DNA from: SG8-4 sp964598225
GTDB taxonomy: Bacteria; Planctomycetota; Phycisphaerae; Sedimentisphaerales; Anaerobacaceae
NCBI GenBank assembly: GCA_964598225.1
Contig: CAZRBG010000031.1
Span: 1-64,000 of the forward strand
Length of the DNA stretch: 64,000 nt
Reading direction: 5' to 3'
The notes under the pieces were generated by a model, which saw nothing but the letters and a program-made list of their open reading frames with translations, was not told the DNA's origin and ran no database searches. Made by a program: the position numbers and the translations under genes. Shown here piece by piece: positions 28,905 to 38,600 of the stretch (positions are counted from its first letter, which is position 1; every line of letters begins with the position of its first letter).

Positions 28905-29266
28905 TTCAACCCCAGCGCTGAAAGCACGCGATCTTTATTCTCGAGATTTCCGAATACTTTGGCCCTGTTCGGCTTATCGATTACCAGCGCCGGGGAGACC
29001 ATGATGTTTTCCTCAACAGCGGCGGCGAAATCCTCGAACACGTCGATGATTTCGCGGTTGAAATTCCCTTCCAAATGTTCCGAACAGAGATCTCTGATGT
29101 TTCTCCGAGCCGTCACAGAATTCGGCTCGTCGCCGGCAACAAACAAGCGCATGTGGTACTTGACCCCGTTAGACGGTCGACCAGCGGACGATCCGGATCG
29201 CGATGTTTTCTTCTTTTTGCCGGTCGTTTTGCCTGATGGAACATTCACGATCTTAGTCCCCTTCAT
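28901..29266 (-). CDS. kaiB: KaiB-family protein with basic N-terminal extension
   Basis: A 121-residue protein whose last 85 residues match the thioredoxin-like KaiB fold (MRLFVAGDEPNSVTARRNIRDLC, then EIIDVFEDF and MVSPALVIDKP). In cyanobacteria KaiB binds KaiC rings and, after a fold switch, SasA/CikA kinases. The first 36 residues are a Lys/Ser/Gly-rich extension absent from clock KaiB. It overlaps the end of kaiC by 14 bases and the PAS gene by 4 bases, so the three are tightly coupled. AGGGA precedes the ATG. Outside cyanobacteria, KaiB-KaiC pairs are linked to stress responses rather than shown clocks. Confidence 0.93.
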
Positions 29267-30743
29267 TGTCCCTAAGACTTATTTGTATCCCATCGTCGGT
29301 GATGGAATACAAGTGATGACGATTTGAATGGTACGCTCCGCGCGACTTGACGACGACCAGATCCCGCTGTATGCGCCCGTCGGCCTCGAAGTATCTTATC
29401 ATTATCAGCGTATCTATGGTCGAGGAGATGCCTATGCCGCTGATGTTGGCGTGCTGTTCGTTGCTTTCCAACTGGTTGGTCATTACGCAGGTGATATTGC
29501 GCTGCTTGCACATATCGACCAGACGGGCCACGAAGTCGAACGCCGCCTCCAGGGTCCCCATGCGCTGACAGCCCGATATGGCGTCCACTATGACATGGTC
29601 GGGACCGAACTGTTCTATCTTCCGCAGGATCAGATACAGGTGCTCTTCCACCACAAGCGCTTCGGGCATGATGGTATGAAACTCGATGCGTCCTTCTTTC
29701 AGGGCCGGACGCAGGTCAATCCCCGGCGAGAGCATAGCGGCTACGATGGCCTGCTGCGACTCCTCGAAACTGGCGTACAAGACCCTCTTGCCGCGGGCAC
29801 AGGCTTTTTCGGCGAACGTGGCCGCCAGCGTGGTCTTGCCGCTGCCGGTCGGCCCGGAAACCAGCACGCTCGACGCCTGGTGAAATCCCCCGCCCAGGGC
29901 CTCATCCAGATTGGGTTCGCCGCTGGATATCTTCTCGCCCAGGGGCTGGTGCATCAGCGCCATCGTGCTGACGGGCATAACCACGTTGCCCCGCTCGGTT
30001 ATGATATAGGGATACTCATTGGAGCAAAAGCCCGAGCCCCGGTACTTGACCACCCGCAGCCGGCGCGTGGCGACCTGCTGGGCGACCCTCAAGTCCAGAA
30101 GCAGGACGCAGTCGGCCATGTAATCGAGGAATTCGTAACGGTATAGGTGCTCGGAATCGCGGGGCGCTTTTGCCGTCAGTATCGTGGTGAATTGCTGCTC
30201 GATGAGCCAGTCGTGCAGACGGTACATCTCGTTGCGTTCCTTGTTCGGGTCCTCGAAAATCCGCATGAGCACGTCAAGGGCGTCTATCATAATCCGCCGG
30301 GCGCCGATCTGCGCGGCCTTGCCCTGTATGACCGCCAGCAGGGAATCTATGCTGAACTGCCCGCTGCTGACCGCGTTTCGGTCGATTTGCGCCTGCCAGA
30401 GGAAAAAACGGTCCGACGCCTCCAGCGCCGGAATGTCCCAGCCCATCGACAGAGCATTCTGCCTCAGGACGTCGGCGGTTTCCTCGAACGAGATAAACAT
30501 CGCCGGCTCGCCCTCCAGCGCCGAGCGATACAGAAACTCCAGCCCGAGAACGGTCTTGCCGGTCCCCGCCGAGCCTTTGATCAGGGTGGTCCGTTTTTCC
30601 GGAAGCCCCCCGTGCAGGACTTCATCAAAGCCCAAAATCCTCGTGCGCACCTTGGGTATTTGAGTCACCCCGGTTTGCTTAAGAGATTCTGCAGAAAGAG
30701 GCTGAGATTCCTTTTCCGGCTTTGTTTTGGCGGTTTTCTTCAT
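29253..30743 (-). CDS. kaiC: KaiC-like double RecA-domain ATPase/kinase
   Basis: A 496-residue protein with two KaiC/RecA domains. CI has Walker A GSAGTGKT (57-64) and the FEE catalytic glutamates in FISFEETADV; CII has Walker A GPTGSGKT (297-304) and ASFEESQQAI. KaiC forms hexamers, hydrolyses ATP in CI and autophosphorylates in CII. In the phosphorylation segment this protein has GIGISSTIDTLIM where the cyanobacterial protein has Ser-Thr, so two serines stand at those positions by my alignment. The C-terminal A-loop tail is short. No kaiA gene is near. The gene leads a minus-strand unit kaiC-kaiB-PAS-kinase-receiver. Confidence 0.93.
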   Translation of the reverse strand: MKKTAKTKPEKESQPLSAESLKQTGVTQIPKVRTRILGFDEVLHGGLPEKRTTLIKGSAGTGKTVLGLEFLYRSALEGEPAMFISFEETADVLRQNALSMGWDIPALEASDRFFLWQAQIDRNAVSSGQFSIDSLLAVIQGKAAQIGARRIMIDALDVLMRIFEDPNKERNEMYRLHDWLIEQQFTTILTAKAPRDSEHLYRYEFLDYMADCVLLLDLRVAQQVATRRLRVVKYRGSGFCSNEYPYIITERGNVVMPVSTMALMHQPLGEKISSGEPNLDEALGGGFHQASSVLVSGPTGSGKTTLAATFAEKACARGKRVLYASFEESQQAIVAAMLSPGIDLRPALKEGRIEFHTIMPEALVVEEHLYLILRKIEQFGPDHVIVDAISGCQRMGTLEAAFDFVARLVDMCKQRNITCVMTNQLESNEQHANISGIGISSTIDTLIMIRYFEADGRIQRDLVVVKSRGAYHSNRHHLYSITDDGIQISLRDNEGD

Positions 30744-30868
30744 TGTTGTCTATCCTATTTTGATAAAAGCAGTATAGGCGCGTTCGATTTTCATCCTTCT
30801 CGCCGGCCATTATAAAGCATTTCCCTTTCCTTGACAAATAAAAACGAAGGTATCCGCACTTTTTCCCG

Positions 30869-30930
30869 TTCGTGGCGAGGGCATCTTGCCCTTGTTTAAA
30901 ATTACGAGGGCGAGACGCCCTCGCCACGAA
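30869..30930. repeat. Compound palindrome with 14-bp perfect arms
   Basis: Bases 30869-30882 (TTCGTGGCGAGGGC) and 30917-30930 are perfect reverse complements. Inside them is a second perfect hairpin at 30905-30923 with 8-bp arms (CGAGGGCG and CGCCCTCG). It lies in the 240-base spacer between kaiC and the kinase remnant, upstream of kaiC. Nested palindromes of this kind are typical of REP/MITE-like dispersed elements. No flanking duplication or transposase is evident. Confidence 0.85.
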
Positions 30931-30983
30931 TGGCTATCGGGATGAGGCTGCCACCCGGAGCTGTAAGCCCGCCTCTTGTCAAT

Positions 30984-31768
30984 TCAGACCACCACCATAG
31001 CCGTGGTCCCCCGTCCGGGCTTTGATTCAACAGTAAACTGTCCGCCCAGACTTTCTAATTGTTCTCGAATGGAAAACAAGCCGAAATGACCCGCTTCGGC
31101 ATCCTTCTCCTTCACTTCGGCAGACTCGAACCCCACGCCGTCATCTTTGACTGTAATGCGGATTCTGCCGTGCTTGGTGCCGATAGAAACCCACACTTTT
31201 CCGGCCTGCGCGTGCTTGACAGCGTTATCGAGCAGCTCGCGCGGCACGCTGAACAAACACACCTCGACCTCGGCGTCCAGAACGGGGTCGATGAGCAGCT
31301 CTGCGAAGAAGCCGACGCCGTCTCTGCGGACTATTTTTAGATCGCATCTATCGCGGACACCCGACCGAAGAACTTGCTTGCGGCACAAATAGAAGCGGTC
31401 CTTATCGTCGTTGGCGACGAAGAGCGCAAACGGCTTTTCAACAAGCACATTTCTCTCCGTGCCGATCATCGAGGCGCCGGTCAGTTCACTTCTGAGATAT
31501 TGCCTTTTGCGTCCAGCACAAAGTAACCGACAGGGGCAAAATCAAACAGGTCGCTATATATGTGCCGGGATTTCTCCAGCTCAGCCTGCGCATGGCGAAG
31601 CTGCTCGTTCTGCATCTGAAGCTCGATCTGATGAACGCACCGCTCGTGCAGCGTCTCGACGGCAGCTTCTTTGCTGATCGAGTCAGCAGGTATTTTTTCG
31701 CGGCGAAGCTTTTCTTCGGCTTTCTCGCGAAGGTTTTCGAAGTCGCTGTTTTGATTCTTTTCCGTCAT
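30984..31768 (-). pseudogene. Frameshifted, internally deleted PAS histidine kinase
   Basis: The first frame (31768 to 31481) encodes a 95-residue start of a PAS kinase: coiled coil with HQIELQMQNEQLRHAQAELE, then SDLFDFAPVGYFVLDAKGNISEVN and a stop. The second frame picks up immediately with LTGASMIGTERNVLVEKPF, the natural continuation of that PAS domain, so one base (a C) has been lost near 31480. The second part then jumps from the PAS end (VGFFAELL) straight into HATPase_c (RELLDNAVKHAQAGKVWVS ... VKDDGVGFES ... HFGLFSIREQL). The histidine-containing dimerisation domain is missing. Both lesions argue for a dead gene. The frameshift alone could be a sequencing error; the deletion could not easily be. 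Confidence 0.8.
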
Positions 31769-31820
31769 GTTGACTTACATACCTTATTCTACTTTTTCAT
31801 GATGTCTTCAATAGTTTGTA

Positions 31821-31840
31821 GGGTGGGGCTTGCCCCACCC
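31821..31840. repeat. Dispersed palindrome, GGGTGGGGC-TT-GCCCCACCC
   Basis: A 9-bp-arm palindrome in the spacer upstream of the kinase remnant. The same core (GTGGGGC, 2-base loop, GCCCCAC) recurs at 47433-47450, 47476-47491 and 61988-62003, always between or at the edges of genes, so it is a small repeat family. Confidence 0.9.
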
Positions 31841-31895
31841 TATTCATAGCAGAGCAAACGGCTGGAGACAGCCTTTCACGAGATTACCGGAATAA

Positions 31896-33182
31896 CTAAA
31901 GCAGAACCTTCTCTAGTGTCGAATCGAATCTGGCGACCTTTCCTTCCTGCAGGCCCAACATGCCCATCTGTAGCGGAGTCTGCACTTTGTAGGCTAAATC
32001 CATCGTGCTCAGCGTTTCTTTCTTTCGCGTCCGGCAGCAATTGAGGAACGTCCGCCAGTACTCGACGAAATCCTCCCCGTGATCGATCGCAAAGCGCCTG
32101 GGCTTTTTCTCAGAGCCCTGTGCCGGTATAAAAACGATCTCGTTCTTCTCGATTGTCAGGGTCCCTTCCCAGCCGCGGATGATCGGGATTCGCTGCCCCG
32201 AGCCGCGCGATCCCGTGCCGGGGTAGTTATTCGCCTGCGTTCCGAGCACTGCGACGGTTATTTTCTCGGGGTAATCAATGAGCATATTGTATGTATCCGG
32301 AATCTCACGCTGCTGGTAGCGCAGCTTGCCGCCGGTTGCGACCGCGTTTGCGGGCATTTCTACGCCCAGCATGAATATCACGGGCGTGAGCGAGTGCGGG
32401 AACAGGTCGGTCGACGGCCCGCCCGCATAGTCTTCGTACATTCGCCAGCGGAAGTATCGGCTGACGTCAAAGGGGCGCTTCGGCGCATCGCCCAGAAAGC
32501 CTTTCCAGTTCAGTTCCGGGCCCGGCTTGGCGTTCGGATCGTCGATTCGCATGCCGCGCTCTCCCCAGTCGCCAACGCGGAAGTATCCGCATTCGGCATG
32601 AACGGGCCGCCCGATAAGTCCCTCCCGGATGAGATCCCTCATCTGCCACCATGCCGAGTCTCTCATCCCCTGTGTGCCGAGTTGGAACACCCGGGCGCTC
32701 TTTTTTACCTCTGCGGCAAGTCTTTTCGTGAGGTCAAACTGCCGCCAGTGCGTGACCGGTTTCTCGCAATAGACGTCCTTGCCCGCCCGGACGGCGTCGA
32801 TTGCCTGATAGCCGTGGTGATGGTCGGGCGTGGCGATGCAGACGACGTCGACGTTCGGGTCGTCGAGCAGCTTGCGATGATCGCTGTATCCTTTGGCGTT
32901 GTAGCCCTTCACTTTATTCTGCAGCCGCGGCCTGTATGTGTCGCAGGCCGCGACGATGTCCACGTTATAACCGTTGTTCTTTAGATAATGCACGGTCTTG
33001 AAGTGGGCGCTGGACCTGCCGCCGCAGCCCACGAAGCCCACGCCCAAACGCTCGTTTGCGCCGAGCACTTTGCCTGTGGAGACGCCGGCAATTGTCACCG
33101 CCGCCGCACTTGCACCGTGAATGAACCGTCGGCGCGTTATTGCCGCTCTGCTATCTTTCCGAGCTTCCTGTTTGTCGGACAT
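31896..33182 (-). CDS. Tat-exported Gfo/Idh/MocA-family oxidoreductase
   Basis: A 428-residue NAD(P)-dependent sugar-type dehydrogenase. A twin-arginine signal (ITRRRFIHGASAAAV) suggests export. The Rossmann motif is GVGFVGCGGRSSAHF, and the catalytic lysine lies in DVYCEKPVTHW. The C-terminal half is the Gfo/Idh/MocA alpha/beta domain (MYEDYAGGPSTDLFPH, an active-site segment common in planctomycete members). These proteins oxidise or reduce sugars and inositols and are abundant in planctomycetes that degrade complex glycans. CGAGGAG-type ribosome site precedes the ATG. It is followed upstream (same strand) by a DUF6807 protein and a sulfatase. Confidence 0.93.
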   Translation of the reverse strand: MSDKQEARKDSRAAITRRRFIHGASAAAVTIAGVSTGKVLGANERLGVGFVGCGGRSSAHFKTVHYLKNNGYNVDIVAACDTYRPRLQNKVKGYNAKGYSDHRKLLDDPNVDVVCIATPDHHHGYQAIDAVRAGKDVYCEKPVTHWRQFDLTKRLAAEVKKSARVFQLGTQGMRDSAWWQMRDLIREGLIGRPVHAECGYFRVGDWGERGMRIDDPNAKPGPELNWKGFLGDAPKRPFDVSRYFRWRMYEDYAGGPSTDLFPHSLTPVIFMLGVEMPANAVATGGKLRYQQREIPDTYNMLIDYPEKITVAVLGTQANNYPGTGSRGSGQRIPIIRGWEGTLTIEKNEIVFIPAQGSEKKPRRFAIDHGEDFVEYWRTFLNCCRTRKKETLSTMDLAYKVQTPLQMGMLGLQEGKVARFDSTLEKVLL

Positions 33183-33209
33183 TGCTTTCTCCTCGATTTG
33201 TCTTGAGTT

Positions 33210-34145
33210 TCAATTATTCTCGATCCACCGGCGATACAGCCGACCAATTCGGTCATTCTCAACCTGCCCGTCCCAGACCGCCACGCCGTATCTAAGTACG
33301 AGCGGCTCATCGGCGTTTATCTTAAGCGGCTCACGATGAAGATTCATCGTGGCCGAAAGGTAAGCAAAGGGCTTTGCCATAGTGAACCAATGTGTTGGAT
33401 GGCGCAGATTGTCCGGATGGCAGAACATTGCGATCGTAACGGCCTTTTCGTCGGCTTGCCCGGTGATTGCACACCACTCTGCACGCGTTAGTCTTTCGTC
33501 GCCTCGAACGACTTCGCCCGCCTCGCCGCTCGAATTGCGAAACCCGGCGCCCTCGTCCATAGACTGGACAAATCTCATGCCCAGACCGAAATAATGCGAG
33601 CCGCTGAGGGTCGCCGATTTCTTGCCCTCCGGCACTGAAAATTCGGATTGCCAGCTCAGAAGCGTACTCTCATCATCTTCCGGACGGCACACTTGAATTG
33701 TTCGGGACTCCTCCAGCAGCAGTTCTTCCGTTTCCGGATTTATCCAGTCGAGTTCTTCCGTAAAACCTCCGTGGGGCGTCTGACTTTTTGTGTCTATGGC
33801 CACATTGGAAAAACGAATATGTTTTTGTCGTCCCGGTTCTCTTCGTTCTTCCCAGAAGTTCAGGCCGTCGACGCTTACGGCATACATCAGCGCGTGATGA
33901 TGCTCGTGGTCGGCGGGTGAATCGCGGAGGATATTAATGCCATCCGGCGTGAATAACTCCTGCACACAGGGCTTGTAGGGCACATCGCGATATGCGTAGC
34001 GTAGCAGCGCCGAAGAGCCTTCGTCAATTGATAAAGAGTTTTCCTGTATTGCGATCCGAACAGGACCGTCGGCAAACGACATGGCCGGCACTGCGATAAC
34101 GGCTATCAGCAACAAGGCGACATCGACACGTCTATGCGTTCTCAT
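33210..34145 (-). CDS. DUF6807 (PmoA-like) secreted protein
   Basis: A 311-residue protein with a signal peptide (VALLLIAVIAVPAMSFA) and the features of the DUF6807 family, often mislabelled methane oxygenase PmoA: YKPCVQELFTPDGINILRDSPADHEHHH with a His cluster near residue 85-95, and WHFTMAKP-like THWFTMAKPFAYLSA near the C-terminus. These beta-sandwich proteins occur in planctomycete sugar-catabolic clusters next to Gfo/Idh/MocA enzymes, as here. The ATG at 34145 has AAGGAAG upstream; the in-frame GTG at 34163 overlaps that site. The catalytic role is not established. Confidence 0.85.
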   Translation of the reverse strand: MRTHRRVDVALLLIAVIAVPAMSFADGPVRIAIQENSLSIDEGSSALLRYAYRDVPYKPCVQELFTPDGINILRDSPADHEHHHALMYAVSVDGLNFWEERREPGRQKHIRFSNVAIDTKSQTPHGGFTEELDWINPETEELLLEESRTIQVCRPEDDESTLLSWQSEFSVPEGKKSATLSGSHYFGLGMRFVQSMDEGAGFRNSSGEAGEVVRGDERLTRAEWCAITGQADEKAVTIAMFCHPDNLRHPTHWFTMAKPFAYLSATMNLHREPLKINADEPLVLRYGVAVWDGQVENDRIGRLYRRWIENN

Positions 34146-34179
34146 ATCGGTTCTTCCTTTCACTGGTCTTTACGGAAGC

Positions 34180-35628
34180 TCATTTCCGCCCGTCGCTACC
34201 GTCCCACGTGTAGTTCCACATGGCCATGTATTTCGGGCCGGGCAGGAATTCGTCGTTTGTTTCTTTGAGCTTTTGTTGCAGCATCTTCTCCAGTTCCGCC
34301 TGAATCTTGGAATACTCGGGATTATTACACAGGTTTCTGAGCTGATGCGGGTCCATCTTGTTGTCATAGAGCAGCCAGGGGCCGTTGAGGTCTCGCGTGT
34401 AGGTGTAGCGTCGCGTACGCACGCCGCGATATTCCCGTCCGCCTCTGCGATAGCTCCACTGGTGGAACGGCACGGGGCACGCAATCAAAGCGGCGTCGTT
34501 GTCCGGAGTTTGGGTTCCCCGGATGACGCCGGAGAAATCTTTGCCCTCAACCGATTCCGGGATGGATATGCCACTAAGGCCAAGCAGAGTCGGCATGATA
34601 TCCGGTGTGTTGATCGGCATGTCGATCTCTCTGCCCTGGTTGCCGTGTGCGGCGGGATAGCGGATCAAAAATGGAACTCGGACAGATTCCTCCCAGGGTT
34701 TTTGCTTCTTGGCCATGCCGCGAGAGCGCAGCATGTCACCATGATCGGCGGTAAAGACCAGGATCGTGTTGTCCTCGATGCCAGATTCCTCTATCGTCTC
34801 GACAATATCCGCTATACAACCGTCCAAGGCGGCGATGTGAGCGTAATAACCCGCTAACTCCTGCTGAGCCTTTTTCCTCAGCGATTTCGGTACGTTGGGA
34901 CGCAGGGCGATTTTATCCGGATCGGGAAACATTCTGCGGTATTTATCCGGAGCCGTTTGATACGGGGCGTGCGGAGGCCCCCACGACATGAACAGAACGA
35001 AGGGAGATTTGCCGGCGTGCCTGCGGATGTATTCCTGAGCCTCGCGGGTCTGAGCTATAGCGTCGTAACCGTCCCAGTAGCGTTTGACGTCCGTGTCGCC
35101 GTAATAGAGAGATTTGTTGTAATTGTGCGTGCATTCGAGGGCCTTCCAGAAATCGAAGCCCTGTCTTCTCTCTTTTGGGATAAACGAAGTCCTGCCGCGG
35201 CCATCGACGTGCCACTTGCCGATGTAGCCGGTTTCGTACCCGGCGCGATTGTAGACCTTGCCAATCGTCATCGCCTCAGGATCCAAAGGCTTGTCATTAT
35301 AGAATATTCCGTGAGTGAGCCAGTATTGCCCCGTAAGGAGGCTGGCTCGATAAGGACTGCACACCGGACAGCCCGAGACAGCATTAGTAAAGTTGACGCT
35401 TCGGCTTGCAAGCTTGTCGAGGTGCGGCGTCTTGACGTCCGGATTGCCCATGTAGCCGGTCGACTGAACCCGCCACTGATCGGCGAAGATGAACACGAGA
35501 TTGGGCTTTTCGGAAGAACGGGGTGATGCCGGGTGTGCCGTTCGGGACAAAGATGTACCTATCGCGGCAGAGGCCGCTCCTAATGTCGCCGTCCGCAAAA
35601 ACTCTCTTCTTGAACTGTGCTTGTTCAT
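34180..35628 (-). CDS. Tat-exported type I (Cys) sulfatase
   Basis: A 482-residue sulfate-ester hydrolase. A twin-arginine signal (SSRREFLRTATLGAASAA) precedes the alkaline-phosphatase-like domain (LVFIFADQWRVQSTGYMG). The modification motif C-S-P-Y-R (CPVCSPYRASLLTGQYW) shows that the active residue is a cysteine converted to formylglycine. Other active-site residues lie in GYIGKWHVDG and FTADHGDMLRSRGM. It probably desulfates polysaccharides outside the cytoplasm together with the neighbouring DUF6807 and oxidoreductase genes. The anaerobic or aerobic formylglycine-generating enzyme is not in the window. Confidence 0.95.
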   Translation of the reverse strand: MNKHSSRREFLRTATLGAASAAIGTSLSRTAHPASPRSSEKPNLVFIFADQWRVQSTGYMGNPDVKTPHLDKLASRSVNFTNAVSGCPVCSPYRASLLTGQYWLTHGIFYNDKPLDPEAMTIGKVYNRAGYETGYIGKWHVDGRGRTSFIPKERRQGFDFWKALECTHNYNKSLYYGDTDVKRYWDGYDAIAQTREAQEYIRRHAGKSPFVLFMSWGPPHAPYQTAPDKYRRMFPDPDKIALRPNVPKSLRKKAQQELAGYYAHIAALDGCIADIVETIEESGIEDNTILVFTADHGDMLRSRGMAKKQKPWEESVRVPFLIRYPAAHGNQGREIDMPINTPDIMPTLLGLSGISIPESVEGKDFSGVIRGTQTPDNDAALIACPVPFHQWSYRRGGREYRGVRTRRYTYTRDLNGPWLLYDNKMDPHQLRNLCNNPEYSKIQAELEKMLQQKLKETNDEFLPGPKYMAMWNYTWDGSDGRK

Positions 35629-35656
35629 GGTTTGATTGCCTTTTATTGTCGTTTTG

Positions 35657-38600
35657 TCAATTCATCCGCAGGGGCGTCGGCCCGGTTTGAGGCTCTTGTG
35701 TGCCCTCAGCGGCGCGCTTGATAAAATCTCTTCGACTTTGAAGATAGTCGCGCAACTGGGCGTTATTAGATGCGAAATCGAGAGCTTTTTCAAGCGTCTC
35801 AAGTGCAAGATTGTGTTTATCCTGCTTGAAGTAGGACCACGCCAGTTTGTCGTACACCATCGACCTCTCCGAAGAAACGCTTATCGGGACAGCTTCTTCG
35901 AGTATCTCAGAGGCTTTCATCCAGTTGCCGCGTCTGCCGTAAACGCCGGCAACGTTCACGTATCCGTGCAACCGGCGCGGGTCGCACTTTATTGCCTTCT
36001 CGAAAGCCTCAATCGCCCTGTCAAATTCTTCCAACCTGTTATAGGAGATTCCCAGATTGTTCCATCCGGCGAAATTTTCGGGCCTTAATTTGACGAATTG
36101 CTCGTATTGCTCGGCGGCGCGTTGATAATCACGCAAAAGAAGAAACCTCTTTGCCAGGCGTGATCGCAGATTCGCATCCTCCGGCGTTCGTTGCACTGCT
36201 TTTACCAACGCCGCTATTTCCGTTTCCATTTCATTGAGGCAGCTTTGTACGTCTCGATCTTCCGGATTGGCCTTGAGTGCTGCTTCGAACTCACGGTTCA
36301 TGGCCTCAGAGCTGCCGTGCAACATAGCCAGCAGACCGAGAAGGGCATGATGCGTTCCGTTGAAATACCTATCCATTACGGCAGCGACTTGCTGTCTTTG
36401 CTCGTCCGAATCGCCCGTATTCACAACCTTTTCGGAGACGCGAGAGTGATTTCGGATCATCGCGTCAAAAATATCGATCCAGCATTGCTCGTTATCCCGC
36501 TTTATGGCCGCTCCGAACTCCAGCCGGGGCTTGTCGTCGGTGTTGAGCGGGCCTTCCGAGCCTAAGTTGCGCATCCCCCGCTCGCCGACGATAAAGCAAT
36601 CGAGGAATTCGTAAACCGAGTGTATGTTAATTACCTCAAGATCGCCGGCAATATCCGGCCTTTCAACCAGGTTCTTAATTCGCTTAAAGTCTATCCGCAT
36701 GGGTGAGAGAGTCCCGATAAACACGACGTGCTTGTTGAGACAGTTGTTGACCATCCATAGCGAGCAATGCGGCATCGCGGCCTGGAAACTCCTGACGATT
36801 ATGGCGAAATCCTCCGGCCGCAAATCCAGCGGGACCCAGCACGACAGAACGCCGTCGGGTTTGAGCCTGTCGCGGCACTGTTTGAAGTGATCGTAAGTGT
36901 AAAGCGCCGAGCTTCCGGTTGTGCCCGGATAAGTCGAATCGTTCATGATGATGTCGAACTTCTCATCGGTCAACTTGACGAAGTTCTTGCCGTCCATGAT
37001 GATTTTTCTCAGCCGGGGATCCTTGTACGAGCCGCGGTTGATCGGCTCGAAGAATTTTCCCGCCTCGAATACCCCGGGGCAGATTTCGACGATGCTGTAC
37101 TGGTCGACGCCGAACGCCAGGCCTACTCCCGTTGTCTCGCCGCTGCCGAAACCGATCTGCAGGACTTTTTGCGGATTTTCATGCACGAGCAGAGGGGCGT
37201 ATGCCTGGAGTTTTTGTGTTGTCCGCAGCATCAGGTCTGCACCGGCGACGTCAACTCCGTCGACCGCTATGAGTCTGTCGCCGTCGGGAAGGTCGTGGAC
37301 GGTGACGGTGCCGGTCGCGTCGTCTTCGATGTAGATGACCTTGCTGGGATGGTGATAAGTGTTGATTGTCCTTAGAAAGACATCTCGCCCCATAGATAAG
37401 ATGCTGCCGACGATCAGTAGAACGGCGGCAGCGCCTGCCGAGGCGCCGACGATTTTCCGGCGCGATTCGGAAAAGAAGAGAATTCCCGCCCCGAGGAATA
37501 ATTGTAATGCGATGATCGCAACAAAGCTGTCCCGCAGTCCCAGCAGGGGCACGATCACAAAGCCCGCCACGAAAGAGCCTGCAACACAGCCTATCGTATT
37601 ACATGCGTAAACGCCGCCGATGCGCCTGCCCGCGGTTTTCCATGAAGGGGCGCAGATCGCTACTGCAATCGGAAACACCATCCCCATCAACACCGTCGGA
37701 ACCAGAAGAACAACGGATGCGTCGAAGAAGTGAATCGCCGTTTCTTTCCAGAAGCTAAACGCCGGTCCGCTGCTCGTCAGGGCATAGTCGATTCGGCCGA
37801 GCACGCTTAGTAACGGAACGGAAACAAGTGCAGACAAACCGACGAGAAACTCTATCGTGCCTAATGCGAGCATTGGGCGTTTGATCCTTGCAACCAAAAA
37901 GTGACTGCAAAGAAAACTTCCCAGTGCGAGTCCGAAGATGAAACAGGTGAGCATACACGCGAAGGCATAAGCTGAGGTCTCGAGAACGAAAACGAGCACC
38001 CTCGACCAGAGAACCTGCAAGGACAGAGAACAAAAACCCGCCATCGCCACCGCGAACAGGACAATCCGTCTTCTGCGATTTTGGTCGTCGGGAATTGCCG
38101 GTGCGGGCTTGGGAGATTTTTGCTTTCGTTTCTTGCTTATTCGCTGCCGTACAGCCGAGATAGTTTCGGCGCCCCTGCGCGTGGCGAAGGCGTGCAGTAT
38201 GACGGCGATCAAGCTGATCGCAACGTTAGCCGAAGCGGCCAGGAAGATGGTGTTGCGCACGCCGAATAGCTCCAGCAGAAAATAACCTGCTAAAAAGCTG
38301 CCCACCACAGCGCCAAAGGTGTTTACGGCGTAGAGCGACCCGACATTGCGACCTATAGCGCCTTTGCTCGAAATCTTATCGAGCGGCTCGGCCCACAACT
38401 TGCTCAGAACCGGCAGCGTTCCCCCCATAAGCGAAGTCGGCACGATCAGAAGGGCAATGGAGAGGAAGAACCTGACCAGACTCAGCGGATAAAAGCCCGG
38501 TTCGAATGCTCGGAAGAACCACTGATAGAAATAGTCAGTCGCTGCGAGTATGGCCGGGAAGAGGAAGGCATAGATTCCGATCAGTAATTCCAATAGAGCG

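Noticed and set aside
32079..32984. A 301-codon plus-strand open frame opposite the Gfo/Idh/MocA gene
   Set aside because: The minus-strand gene has a Tat signal, Rossmann motif and EKP catalytic site; this frame has none.
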